Assembly: GCA_041484525.1 (NCBI GenBank) | Contig: JBGPHT010000041.1 | Coordinates: forward strand, 1 to 50,842 | DNA: 50,842 nucleotides | Source: JBGPHT01 sp041484525 | GTDB taxonomy: Bacteria > Acidobacteriota > Terriglobia > Bryobacterales > Bryobacteraceae | Direction: 5' to 3' | Shown here: piece after piece, positions 42,346-50,739 of the stretch | Numbering within the stretch: the first letter of the stretch is position 1 | Layout: every line of letters begins with the position of its first letter | Notes under the pieces: model-generated | Database searches by the model: none | Told to the model about the DNA's origin: nothing | What the model saw: only the letters and a program-made list of their open reading frames with translations | Translations under genes and position numbers: made by a program

Positions 42346-42472
42346 TCCTCGAAGAAACCCCTCCGGTGTAACCTCCGTCTCAATTCTTGTAGTCGAACCC
42401 AGGGCAGCATACAGGGCGTATTGTGCCTTCAGGAAACGCTAGTTAACGAATTGATCTACCAAGCCACGGCGT

Positions 42473-45010
42473 ATGCAGAACAGATTCGTTGGATCCAGCC
42501 GCCCCGCTCTTCTCGGGCTTCTTGCCGTACTGGGAACTGCCGTTCACTTCTCGGCGCCCCGGTTGATGGCCGCGCAACGGAACCGCATTACCGCACCGAT
42601 TCGGAATACGGACCGCGTGCGGCTTGCCGGTCATCTCCCTGGTCAAGCCAAGCCGGAGAACGACGACGGTCCGGTCGATCCTTCGATGCCGCTGCATTCC
42701 CTGAGCCTGGTCCTGAAACCTTCGGCCGCACAGCAGGCTGACCTGGACCAACTTCTCGCCGGACAGCAAGATTCCTCGTCACCCGACTACCATCGCTGGC
42801 TCACTCCGGAAGAGTTCGCCGATCGATTCGGCGTCAGCCCCGACGACTTGCGGAAGATCGCGGACTGGCTGGGCCAGCAGAATCTGACCGTCACCGGCAC
42901 CGGGCGCGCCCGCAACTGGGTTTCGTTCAGCGGCACGGCACAACAGGTACAGGATGCCTTCGGCCTCGAGATTCACCGATTTCGCACCAATGGAGAGGCG
43001 CACTTCTCGAATGTGACCGAGCCATCGCTTCCCGCCGCCCTAGACGTCGTGGTGCGCGGCATTCACGGCCTCAACGATTTCCGCATGCAGCCCCGGCACA
43101 TTCGCAAGCCATCGCCTGAGTCGATGAGCGCCAATTACACGTCCGGCAAAGGGAGTCACTACCTCGCGCCCGACGACATCGCGGCTGTCTACAACATCAA
43201 GCCGTTGTACGATGCCGGCATCAACGGCACGGGACAGAAGATCGTAGTGGTGGGGCAAACGCAGATCGACGTCGCGGATATCCAGCAATTCCGTACTTAC
43301 TTCAACCTGCCTGCGTCCGATCCCCAAGTCATCCTGGTGCCCGGCACGCGAGACCCGGGTATCAGCACGGACGATCTGGCGGAAGCGGATCTCGACATTC
43401 AGTGGGCCGGTGCCGTGGCGCGCAATGCCGCCATCGTGTACGTCTATTCGAACGATGTTACGGATGCGGTGCAGTACGCTATCGATCAGAATCTGGCGCC
43501 GGTCTTGACTATGAGCTACGGATTCTGCGAAGCGCAGGCTTCCACCTCCGACGCCCAGACTCTGCGCTCGTGGGCCAAGCAGGCCAACGCGCAAGGGATG
43601 ACCTGGTTTGCGGCATCCGGCGACTCGGGCGGAGCCGACTGTGTCGGCGGCAACAGCCGCGCAGGCGGTCTCGCGGTGGATCTTCCCGCGGCCATCCCCG
43701 AAGTGACCGGCGTCGGCGGAACCGAGTTCAACGAGGGCAGCGGGAACTATTGGAATGCGGCCAACACCGCCAATAATGCTTCCATCCTTTCCTACATTCC
43801 GGAAACGGCTTGGAACGACAGCGCCGCAGACGGCACTCCCTCCGCGGGTGGCGGAGGCGCCAGCGTACTGTTCGCGAAGCCCACGTGGCAAACCGGTGCG
43901 GGCGTGCCCGCCGATGGTGCGCGCGACGTGCCCGATGTCGCGCTGGCCGCATCCGCCGACCATGACGGGTACCTGATTTTCACCGGGGGCAAGCTCAGTG
44001 TAGTCGGCGGCACTTCGGTTGCGGCACCCGCGTTTGCCGGCCTCGCCGCTTTGATCAACCATCGACTGGTCTCGACTGGCGCTCAGTCCACTCCTGGCTT
44101 AGGCAACGTGAATCCCGGATTGTACGCCCTGGCGAAGACCACTCCCGCCGCGTTTCACGACGTCATCACCGGCGACAACCTGGTCACGGTTACGTGTGGA
44201 ACCCGATTGCGGAACTGCACGCCGGGCACGTTCGGCTACTCGAGCGGCGCCGGTTATGACCAGGCTACCGGACTCGGGTCGGTGGATGCATACCAATTGG
44301 CCCTGGCGTGGAACCCAGCGGTTCTGGCCGCCGCAGCCGGACCGCCATCCATCGCCGCTGTGACCAACGGCGCCTCGTTCCGCCAGACATTTGCGCCCGG
44401 CATGATCCTCACGGTATTCGGCAGCCAACTGGCGCCGTCGGTGGCGAGTGCGGCGTCCGTGCCGCTGCCGGCGCAACTCGCCGGAGTCTCGGCCACAGTC
44501 AACGGCGTAGCTGCGCCGCTCTATTTTGTGGCGCCCGGGCAGATGAATCTGCAGGTGCCCTACGAAGCCGGATCGAGCGGACAGGCCGTCCTGACCATCG
44601 CCAACAATGGGCAGACCGCGTCGACGACGTTCGCAATCTCTCCGTTGGCGCCGGCCATTTTTGCCGATGCGAACGGATCGGTTGTCCCGAGCGCCGCCGC
44701 CGTGCGGAATCAGTTTGTCACGCTGTACATTACAGGCGCCGGTGCAGTCTCCCCGTCGATCGCGACCGGTGCGGCGCCGCTGTTCTCGACCGCTCTCGCC
44801 AATCTCCCGAAGCCGCAGCCGTTGCCTACGGTCACCGTGGGCGGCGTACAATGTTTTGTTCAGTTCGCCGGCATTCCGTGGGGCCTGGTGGGTGTGATTC
44901 AGATTAACATCCAGATCCCGGCTAATGCCCCGCTCGGACTGCAGCCCGTGATTGTGTCCATCGGGAATACCGCCAGCCCCGCCGCCACCGTGACGGTTTC
45001 CGGTCAATAG
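42473..45010 (+). CDS. sedolisin (S53) secreted peptidase with TIGR03437 C-terminal domain
   Basis: 845 residues. Hydrophobic N-terminal leader, then a pro-kumamolisin activation domain (HSLSLVLKPSAAQQADLDQL ... YHRWLTPEEFADRFGVS). The catalytic domain carries Glu304 and Asp308 in DDLAEADLDIQWAG, the oxyanion Asp384 in AASGDSGGADC, and Ser515 in GGTSVAAPAFAG, the S53 Ser-Glu-Asp set; the calcium region is FHDVITGDN. From about 610 onward is a TIGR03437 Ig-like domain (MILTVFGSQLAPS ... PLYFVAPGQMNLQVPYEAGS). Sedolisins digest protein at acidic pH, fitting acidic soil. The TIGR03437 end may anchor or display the enzyme (inference). Confidence 0.92.
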   Translation: MQNRFVGSSRPALLGLLAVLGTAVHFSAPRLMAAQRNRITAPIRNTDRVRLAGHLPGQAKPENDDGPVDPSMPLHSLSLVLKPSAAQQADLDQLLAGQQDSSSPDYHRWLTPEEFADRFGVSPDDLRKIADWLGQQNLTVTGTGRARNWVSFSGTAQQVQDAFGLEIHRFRTNGEAHFSNVTEPSLPAALDVVVRGIHGLNDFRMQPRHIRKPSPESMSANYTSGKGSHYLAPDDIAAVYNIKPLYDAGINGTGQKIVVVGQTQIDVADIQQFRTYFNLPASDPQVILVPGTRDPGISTDDLAEADLDIQWAGAVARNAAIVYVYSNDVTDAVQYAIDQNLAPVLTMSYGFCEAQASTSDAQTLRSWAKQANAQGMTWFAASGDSGGADCVGGNSRAGGLAVDLPAAIPEVTGVGGTEFNEGSGNYWNAANTANNASILSYIPETAWNDSAADGTPSAGGGGASVLFAKPTWQTGAGVPADGARDVPDVALAASADHDGYLIFTGGKLSVVGGTSVAAPAFAGLAALINHRLVSTGAQSTPGLGNVNPGLYALAKTTPAAFHDVITGDNLVTVTCGTRLRNCTPGTFGYSSGAGYDQATGLGSVDAYQLALAWNPAVLAAAAGPPSIAAVTNGASFRQTFAPGMILTVFGSQLAPSVASAASVPLPAQLAGVSATVNGVAAPLYFVAPGQMNLQVPYEAGSSGQAVLTIANNGQTASTTFAISPLAPAIFADANGSVVPSAAAVRNQFVTLYITGAGAVSPSIATGAAPLFSTALANLPKPQPLPTVTVGGVQCFVQFAGIPWGLVGVIQINIQIPANAPLGLQPVIVSIGNTASPAATVTVSGQ

Positions 45011-45079
45011 CGACCACGCGGTGTCCTCACATCCTCGCTCTCTGCCCTATGCTAGACTCCACTCTTCGGAGATCCGCGC

Positions 45080-46729
45080 TTGAAACTTGCTCTGGTTGAC
45101 TACGTCATCCTCACCATCTACTTTGCCTTCATCCTCGGCATCGGCTGGCGACTCCGCAAGAAGATCACGACCAGCGGCGACTTCCTGACGTCCGCCCACT
45201 CGGTCCCCGTCTGGATCACCTCGCTCGCCTTCCTGGCGGCTAATCTCGGCGCTCAGGAACTGGTCGGCATGTCGGCTTCCGGCGCCAAGTACGGCATCAT
45301 GACCGCGCACTTCTACTGGATCGGCGCGGTCCCGGCGATGCTGTTCGTCGGTCTCTTCATGATGCCGTTCTATTACGGCAGCCGCGCGCGCTCCGTCCCC
45401 GAATACCTCAAGCTCCGCTTCGATGAGAAGACGCGCGCACTCAACGCCTTCACGTTCGCCGTCATGACCGTGTTCTCGTCCGGCATCTCGATGTACGCGC
45501 TCGGGCTGCTGCTCAGCCTGGTGCTGGGCTGGAGTTTTACTACTTCCGTCCTTTGTTCCGCCTTCATCGTGCTCGCCTACACTTTCCTCGGCGGGCTAAC
45601 CAGCGCCATCTACAACGAAGTTCTTCAATTCTTTCTGATCGTCGTCGGCTTCTCCCCGCTGGCAATTCTCGCGGTCTCGAAAGCCGGCGGCTGGAGCGGC
45701 ATGGCCGAACGCATCCCCGCCGTCATGACGCATAGCTGGAAATACATGGGATCGGCTACCGAGAACCCCATGGGCATCGAGATCTTCGGACTGGTCGCTG
45801 GCCTCGGCTTCGTCCTCTCCTTCGGCTACTGGTGCACGGATTTTCTAGTGGTACAGCGCGCCATGGCTGCCAACTCGATGTCGGCCGCGCGCCGCACGCC
45901 GGTGATCGCCGCCATCCCCAAGATGATCATGCCGTTCATCGTGATCGTCCCCGGAATCGCCGCGCTGGCGCTCTCGAAGATGGCGGTCGGCTATTCTCTC
46001 CCCATGAAAAACGGCGGCTACGATTACGACCAGGCTCTCACTACTCTCATGGCCAAGTTCTACCCCGCCGGCATGCTCGGCGTCGGCATCACCGGCCTCA
46101 TGGCGTCGTTCATGTCCGGCATGGCGGGCAACGTCACCGCGTTCAACACGGTCTGGACTTACGACATCTACCAGAGCTATATCCGCCCCGGCGCACCCGA
46201 CCGGCACTACCTTACCGTAGGCCGCGTCACCACCATCGCCGGCGTGGCACTCTCCATCGCCACCGCTTACGTCGCGCAACATTACAACAACATCATGGAC
46301 CTGCTGCAGCTTGTCTTCGGCTTCGTGAATGCGCCCTTGTTCGCGACGTTCCTGCTCGGCATGTTCTGGAAACGAGCCACCGGCCACGGCGCTTTCATCG
46401 GCTTGTTGAGCGGGACCATCGCCGCCGCACTCACCCACGGACTCACCGTCGCCGAAGGCAAGGGCGGCTGGATCGCCGACATCAACCACTTCCCCTCCGT
46501 CATGGCGCAGAACTTCTGGATCGCGATCTTCGCCTGGACCACCTGCTTCCTCATGACGATCCTGGTCAGCCTGGTCACCCGGCCGCGTCCCGAAAAGGAG
46601 CTCGAAGGTCTAGTCTACGGACTCACCAAGCTCGGCCACGATGAAGGAGTAAGCTGGTACAAGCGTCCCGCACCTGTGGCCGTGTGCGTGGCCGTGTTCC
46701 TCATCATTCTGAATTTCTGGTTCGCCTGA
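45080..46729 (+). CDS. sodium:solute symporter (SSS/SGLT family)
   Basis: 549 residues from TTG 45080, with GGAG at 45068-45071. Thirteen or so helices with SSS features: DYVILTIYFAFILGIGW, the unwound first core helix region LAFLAANLGAQELVGMSASG, then RARSVPEYLKLRFDEKTRAL, GLTSAIYNEVLQFF, and the helix GMLGVGITGLMASFMSGMAG followed by AFNTVWTYDIYQSYIRP. Such carriers use the Na+ gradient to import sugars, amino acids or vitamins. It is followed after one base by a small membrane protein and then galactokinase, so galactose or a galactoside is the likely substrate by context. Confidence 0.9.
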   Translation: MKLALVDYVILTIYFAFILGIGWRLRKKITTSGDFLTSAHSVPVWITSLAFLAANLGAQELVGMSASGAKYGIMTAHFYWIGAVPAMLFVGLFMMPFYYGSRARSVPEYLKLRFDEKTRALNAFTFAVMTVFSSGISMYALGLLLSLVLGWSFTTSVLCSAFIVLAYTFLGGLTSAIYNEVLQFFLIVVGFSPLAILAVSKAGGWSGMAERIPAVMTHSWKYMGSATENPMGIEIFGLVAGLGFVLSFGYWCTDFLVVQRAMAANSMSAARRTPVIAAIPKMIMPFIVIVPGIAALALSKMAVGYSLPMKNGGYDYDQALTTLMAKFYPAGMLGVGITGLMASFMSGMAGNVTAFNTVWTYDIYQSYIRPGAPDRHYLTVGRVTTIAGVALSIATAYVAQHYNNIMDLLQLVFGFVNAPLFATFLLGMFWKRATGHGAFIGLLSGTIAAALTHGLTVAEGKGGWIADINHFPSVMAQNFWIAIFAWTTCFLMTILVSLVTRPRPEKELEGLVYGLTKLGHDEGVSWYKRPAPVAVCVAVFLIILNFWFA

Positions 46730-46730
46730 C

Positions 46731-46928
46731 ATGCTGGACTTACGAGTGCCTTCGGGCTGGTTCTTCACGATTCTCGGCGCCATCCTGCTAGTGATGGCGG
46801 TGGCCGCTCCCGGCAACCGCGCCGAATTGACGGACGCCAACGTCAACCTCTACTGTGGCGCGGTCATGCTCGGGTTCGGCGGGTTCCTGCTGACGCTGGC
46901 CTGGAGCGCCGCCCGCAAGCGTCCATGA
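46731..46928 (+). CDS. small two-helix membrane protein between symporter and galactokinase
   Basis: 65 residues with two hydrophobic helices (FFTILGAILLVMAVAAP and VNLYCGAVMLGFGGFLLTLAW) and a basic C-terminal AARKRP. It starts one base after the symporter stop and overlaps the galactokinase start by 4 bases, so it is part of a tight operon. Possibly an accessory subunit of the symporter; no family recognised. Confidence 0.7.
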   Translation: MLDLRVPSGWFFTILGAILLVMAVAAPGNRAELTDANVNLYCGAVMLGFGGFLLTLAWSAARKRP

Positions 46929-48070
46929 TCGAAAACTTCCGGAGACTTTACGGCTCGGCCGAGGGTCTCCGTGTCTACCGCGCCCCCGGCCGTGTGAATC
47001 TCATCGGCGAGCACACCGATTACAACCTCGGCTTCGTCCTGCCCGTCGCGCTGCAGCTTGCCACCACTGTCGGCACGGCTCCGTCCAGAGACGGCAAGCT
47101 GCGCGTTCACTCCGAGCACTTGAACGAAACCCGCGAGTTTGCGATCCCCGAAATTGCCCAGCTCCGTCCGGCGCGCCACTGGACCGACTACGCCATCGGC
47201 GTGGCACAGCAACTGATCGCCGAGGATTTCAGCATCGATCCTGCCAACCTGCTCATCCACAGCACCGTTCCCGAGGGCAGCGGCCTCAGCTCGTCGGCCG
47301 CGCTCGAAGTCTCCTGCGCGCTCGCCTTTCTCAACGGCCGCCCGCTGCCGCCTCTCGAGGTGGCACGCCTGTGCCAGCGCGCCGAGGTCAACTTCGTGGG
47401 CATGCCCTGCGGCATCATGGACCAGTACATTTCCGTCTACGGCCGCGAGGGTGTCGCGGTCGAAATCGATTGCCGCAGCCTCGAAGGACGCGACGTGACA
47501 CTGCCCGCCGGCATCCGGTTTCTGGCGGCGAACACCATGGTGAAGCACGCGCTCGCCAGCTCCGCCTACAAGCAACGCGTCCAGGAGTGCGCCGCCGCCG
47601 TCGAGCGAATCCAGCGCCAGTTCCGGCTGGTCGAAAGCCTGCGCGACGTCTCGTTCAACGTGTTCGAATCCGTCGCCACCACGCTGCCGGACGTGATTCG
47701 CCGCCGCGCCCGCCACATCGTGACCGAGAATGCGCGCGTCAACAATTTCGCCGACGCTGCCGCCCGGAGCGACCTTGCCGCGATGGGCCGCCTCATGCTG
47801 GAATCGCATCGCAGCCTGCGGCACGATTACGAAGTGAGCTGCGTCGAGCTCGATTTTCTGGTCGACACCGCGCGCGCGATCGACGGCGTGTACGGCTCGC
47901 GCATGACGGGGGGCGGCTTCGGTGGCTGTACCGTTACGATGCTCGTCCCCGATGCCGTCGACCGCTTCCGCGCCGGAATCACCGCCGCCTACGAGCGCCA
48001 ATTCCACGTTACGCCGCAGATCTACGAGTGCAGGCCCTCGAAGGGCGCCGGCCCCGTCGCCGCTTCCTGA
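46925..48070 (+). CDS. galK: galactokinase
   Basis: 381 residues, the usual GalK length. GHMP-kinase signatures are all present: the galactokinase motif GRVNLIGEHTDYNLGFVLP, the ATP loop PEGSGLSSSAALEV, the catalytic-base region GIMDQYISVYGREG with its Asp, and the third motif MTGGGFGGCTVTML. It converts galactose and ATP to galactose 1-phosphate for the Leloir pathway; galT and galE are not in this window. It overlaps the upstream small gene by 4 bases, and its 3' end overlaps the convergent aldo/keto reductase gene by 49 bases. Confidence 0.95.
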   Translation: MIENFRRLYGSAEGLRVYRAPGRVNLIGEHTDYNLGFVLPVALQLATTVGTAPSRDGKLRVHSEHLNETREFAIPEIAQLRPARHWTDYAIGVAQQLIAEDFSIDPANLLIHSTVPEGSGLSSSAALEVSCALAFLNGRPLPPLEVARLCQRAEVNFVGMPCGIMDQYISVYGREGVAVEIDCRSLEGRDVTLPAGIRFLAANTMVKHALASSAYKQRVQECAAAVERIQRQFRLVESLRDVSFNVFESVATTLPDVIRRRARHIVTENARVNNFADAAARSDLAAMGRLMLESHRSLRHDYEVSCVELDFLVDTARAIDGVYGSRMTGGGFGGCTVTMLVPDAVDRFRAGITAAYERQFHVTPQIYECRPSKGAGPVAAS

Positions 48071-48807
48071 AACGCTTTCCAGTTCTCCTCCAGATGCGCC
48101 ACCGACTTGGTTCCGCTCAGCACTACGCCGCCGAAACGCTTCTGCACGAGAAACCGGAAGGCCTCCACTTTGCTCACGCCGCTCTCATAAAGGATCTTGC
48201 CCATACCGAACGGGCGGTTCACCAGCACCCTGATGCCGCGCGCCGCCGCCCTGTCGATCGCGTTCTCAAACATCTGGTCCGCGCAGTTGAACGGGATCTG
48301 CATCACGCCGTAGCGCTGGTCCGCAATCGCCAGACCGGCGGATACCGCATCGCTGACGCTGGCGCCGATCGTCTCCACACCGAGCGACAGCGCGTACTCC
48401 CAAGCCCGCGCCAGTCCGTCGCTTCGCAGCACCTCGGGCGTCGTCTTGTGCAACTCCAGAACCTGCGGCACGCCGATGCGCGCGACTGTGCCATCCAGGC
48501 TGCGGCGCAGCGCATCGAAGGTATGATCGACGCGAGGCTCCTGCCGCTCCGCGTCCCAGTGCTCGCCGAACTTGCTGGCGATCGTCAGTCTCGCCCGCTG
48601 CTCCAGCGTGAGTGACGACAGGAACCGCCCCAGGCGTTCTTCACTCAGGCCGTAAGACGGTGCCGTGTCGAGGAACCCCACTCCCAGTTCCATCGCCCGC
48701 TCGAGCAGTGCACGCGCCTGCGCCTCGGGCGGCACCACGGGGTCCGCGTAACCCCATGGCCGGCCGATTCCGATCAACCCCAAACCGAATTGCACGCTGT
48801 CAGTCAT
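48022..48807 (-). CDS. aldo/keto reductase
   Basis: 261 residues, shorter than the usual 300-340. The catalytic tetrad is visible: Asp in FLDTAPSYG with Tyr in the same segment, Lys in LTIASKFGEH, and His in VLELHKTTPE. C-terminal cofactor region GGVVLSGTKSVAHLEENWKAF suggests NADP(H) binding. Likely a sugar or aldehyde oxidoreductase in the cytoplasm; substrate unknown. It runs head-on into galK, with 49 shared coding bases, and its promoter hexamer overlaps that of the divergent secreted-protein gene. Confidence 0.88.
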   Translation of the reverse strand: MTDSVQFGLGLIGIGRPWGYADPVVPPEAQARALLERAMELGVGFLDTAPSYGLSEERLGRFLSSLTLEQRARLTIASKFGEHWDAERQEPRVDHTFDALRRSLDGTVARIGVPQVLELHKTTPEVLRSDGLARAWEYALSLGVETIGASVSDAVSAGLAIADQRYGVMQIPFNCADQMFENAIDRAAARGIRVLVNRPFGMGKILYESGVSKVEAFRFLVQKRFGGVVLSGTKSVAHLEENWKAFQEAATGPAPFEGLHS

Positions 48808-48820
48808 CTCAAATTGGATG

Positions 48821-48827
48821 TATCATA
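48821..48827. promoter_or_regulatory. overlapping divergent -10 elements
   Basis: TATCAT on the plus strand (48821-48826) lies 7 bases before ATG 48834. On the minus strand the complement of 48822-48827 reads TATGAT, 14 bases before the aldo/keto reductase start at 48807. The two polymerases cannot occupy the site together, so the genes are probably mutually exclusive in transcription initiation. Confidence 0.45.
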
Positions 48828-48833
48828 CTTCGC

Positions 48834-49205
48834 ATGAAACATAAACCTTGCCTCGTGTTCCCGGTTCTGCTGCTCGCTTTCGGCGCCGCCCACGCCCAGC
48901 CGCCGTTCAAAGTCGGACTGGCACTGGATTCCCCGCCGCAGATATCCGGCAACTGCCACCCCACGCGTGTCCATTTCAGCGGCCGCCTCAACGCCACTGC
49001 GCCTGGCGTCGCGCAATACCAATTCGTGCGCAGCGACAAAGCCAATGCGCCCGTCCGCACCATGAAGTTTGCCAAGCCCGGTCCGCAGATCGTGACGTAT
49101 GACTGGATGATCTCGAAGACCTTCAACGGCTGGGTGGCCCTGAAACTGGTCTCGCCCATGACTGCCGAGACCCACCACGTGGAATTTCAGGTTTCGTGCC
49201 GGTAG
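48834..49205 (+). CDS. small secreted protein, function unknown
   Basis: 123 residues from ATG 48834, selected because a signal peptide starts there (KHKPCLVFPVLLLAFGAAHAQ) and the -10 hexamer lies just upstream; the longer in-frame extension overlaps the divergent gene and is not protein-like. The mature part is beta-rich (GNCHPTRVHFSGRLNATAPG; QYQFVRSDKANAPVRTMKF; HHVEFQVSC) with two cysteines that may pair, resembling an Ig-like or invasin-type small fold. Function unknown. Confidence 0.75.
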   Translation: MKHKPCLVFPVLLLAFGAAHAQPPFKVGLALDSPPQISGNCHPTRVHFSGRLNATAPGVAQYQFVRSDKANAPVRTMKFAKPGPQIVTYDWMISKTFNGWVALKLVSPMTAETHHVEFQVSCR

Positions 49206-49208
49206 CCG

Positions 49209-50684
49209 CTAGAACTTCACCTTGGAATCGGTGGTGAACTTGCGGTAGTTCCGGAACACGATCGTGTTCCGCGAGCAGCTTCCGCTGCCGCTCATACACC
49301 CCAGGTTCTCGCTCGTCGCAGGCAGCAGATAGGTCTTCTGCTCGATCTTCACGAACGCATATTCCAGCACGCACTCGGCCTTGCTGAAAGGAAATTCCTT
49401 GGGGATGTACGATGTGCTCTGCTCGATCCGCAGCACGCGGTGCGTGTCCTTGTCGACCCAGATCGCGCCCCGGTACGCCGGGCTGTATCGGCGGTCATCG
49501 GGCGACACCAGTTCCCAGTGCGAATGCTCCTGCGCCACGGTGTAGTCGTAAACCAGGGCCGCGCGCCCCGCGATGGTGTCGTCTCCGCGCCGGTGGAACG
49601 CCGCATTGGTAGAGGCCGACAGCACGTCCTGCATGGTCGTCGAGAACTCGCCCGTCGACCAGGACCCCGTCTGCTGCGGCGGACGGTTGGTCGGTGTGCC
49701 GTTGATGGCGATATTGCGGTAGTCCTCTTTTCCGTCCACATACGCCACGTCGGCTGTGACTTCATCGATCGGCTGCCAGCGCGCTGGAAATGAAGTACTG
49801 AAATACCGCGTCGTCACTTGCTGCACCAGATAATTCGGCAGGCTGGCGCTGAATGCTTCCGCGGCCGTGCGCGCGTCGCGGATCACCGCATCATCCGACT
49901 GGCCGCCGGCCGTGCGGCCCTCCGGCACCGGCACTCCGCCCACCGGCGCGTCCTCGGTCGCTGCAGCCGCCGCCGGCGCAGCCGGACCATCAGCCGCGGG
50001 GCTTTCCGTTTCGCTTTCGTCCGAAGTCTCCTTCACGCTCACCGTCTTCGGCTTCCCGAGATCCTCCGCACGCGGCGCCCGCGCACTCGATTCATCCACC
50101 GGAAGTTCTGCCGCCGAGCGTTCCGCCGGCGTGGCGCTGCGCACTAACGTCACGCGTATCGCGGTCTCCTCGTCGTCCGTGTTCACCTGCACGGAAAGCT
50201 GGTCGCCTGCGTGAAGTAACGAATCGCGAATCGGCGCCCCATCCTTGCCCAGGAATTTGGTTTTCGCCAGCAGCCGGAAGCGCAGCAGCTTTTGCGGCCC
50301 GGTCTGCAGCAGCAGGTCCTTCTCACGCAACTTCCGCAGCGTGCCGTCCACTGCGGCCAGCGCCATCTTCATTTCCGACCCGCTCGACTTCCCCGATTTG
50401 TCTCCTTCCTTTCGCTTCGGCAGCTTGAGGTCAGGCACCGGCAAATTCACCGGGATCCCGCCGGGCAACCGGGTTGGATAGGTGTTCGGGTAATTGTTCG
50501 GGGGATACTGTCCGCCCGGGTATTGACCCGGTGGATACTGACCGGGAGGATACTGTCCCGTCGGATACTGACCACCCGGGTATTGGCCTGGATACTGCGT
50601 GGGAGACGTCACTTGTGCAGCCGCCAAACTGCACAATAGCCACGCGCACGCCAGCACAACGGCAAGGTGGAGAGGGCGCCGCAT
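49209..50684 (-). CDS. secreted protein with QYPPG repeat N-terminal region, function unknown
   Basis: 491 residues: signal peptide (HLAVVLACAWLLCSLAAAQ), a Tyr/Pro/Gly repeat of QYPPG/QYPGG units at about 30-65, a beta-type domain around 110-185 (LLLQTGPQKLLRFRLLAKTK), an acidic Ala/Pro-rich linker, and a C-terminal domain of about 220 residues (NYLVQQVTTRYFS...AIWVDKDTHRVLRIEQSTSYI...CSRNTIVFRNYRKFTTDSKVKF). That last domain is frequent in acidobacterial secreted proteins and looks like an outer-membrane lipoprotein-sorting or LolA-like beta fold, but I cannot name it. Seven bases separate its stop from the convergent small secreted-protein gene. Confidence 0.8.
   Translation of the reverse strand: MRRPLHLAVVLACAWLLCSLAAAQVTSPTQYPGQYPGGQYPTGQYPPGQYPPGQYPGGQYPPNNYPNTYPTRLPGGIPVNLPVPDLKLPKRKEGDKSGKSSGSEMKMALAAVDGTLRKLREKDLLLQTGPQKLLRFRLLAKTKFLGKDGAPIRDSLLHAGDQLSVQVNTDDEETAIRVTLVRSATPAERSAAELPVDESSARAPRAEDLGKPKTVSVKETSDESETESPAADGPAAPAAAAATEDAPVGGVPVPEGRTAGGQSDDAVIRDARTAAEAFSASLPNYLVQQVTTRYFSTSFPARWQPIDEVTADVAYVDGKEDYRNIAINGTPTNRPPQQTGSWSTGEFSTTMQDVLSASTNAAFHRRGDDTIAGRAALVYDYTVAQEHSHWELVSPDDRRYSPAYRGAIWVDKDTHRVLRIEQSTSYIPKEFPFSKAECVLEYAFVKIEQKTYLLPATSENLGCMSGSGSCSRNTIVFRNYRKFTTDSKVKF
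50485..50602 (-). repeat. QYPPG-coding tandem repeat
   Basis: Repeated in-frame units of about 15 bases encode QYPGG, QYPTG and QYPPG in the N-terminal part of the secreted protein. The unit is degenerate at wobble positions, so it is an old coding repeat rather than a fresh expansion. Confidence 0.75.
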
Positions 50685-50739
50685 AAAGCCTCCTGGACAA
50701 TTCGGCTCGTCCGGGGAATCTGTGGGTAACTGGCGGGTT

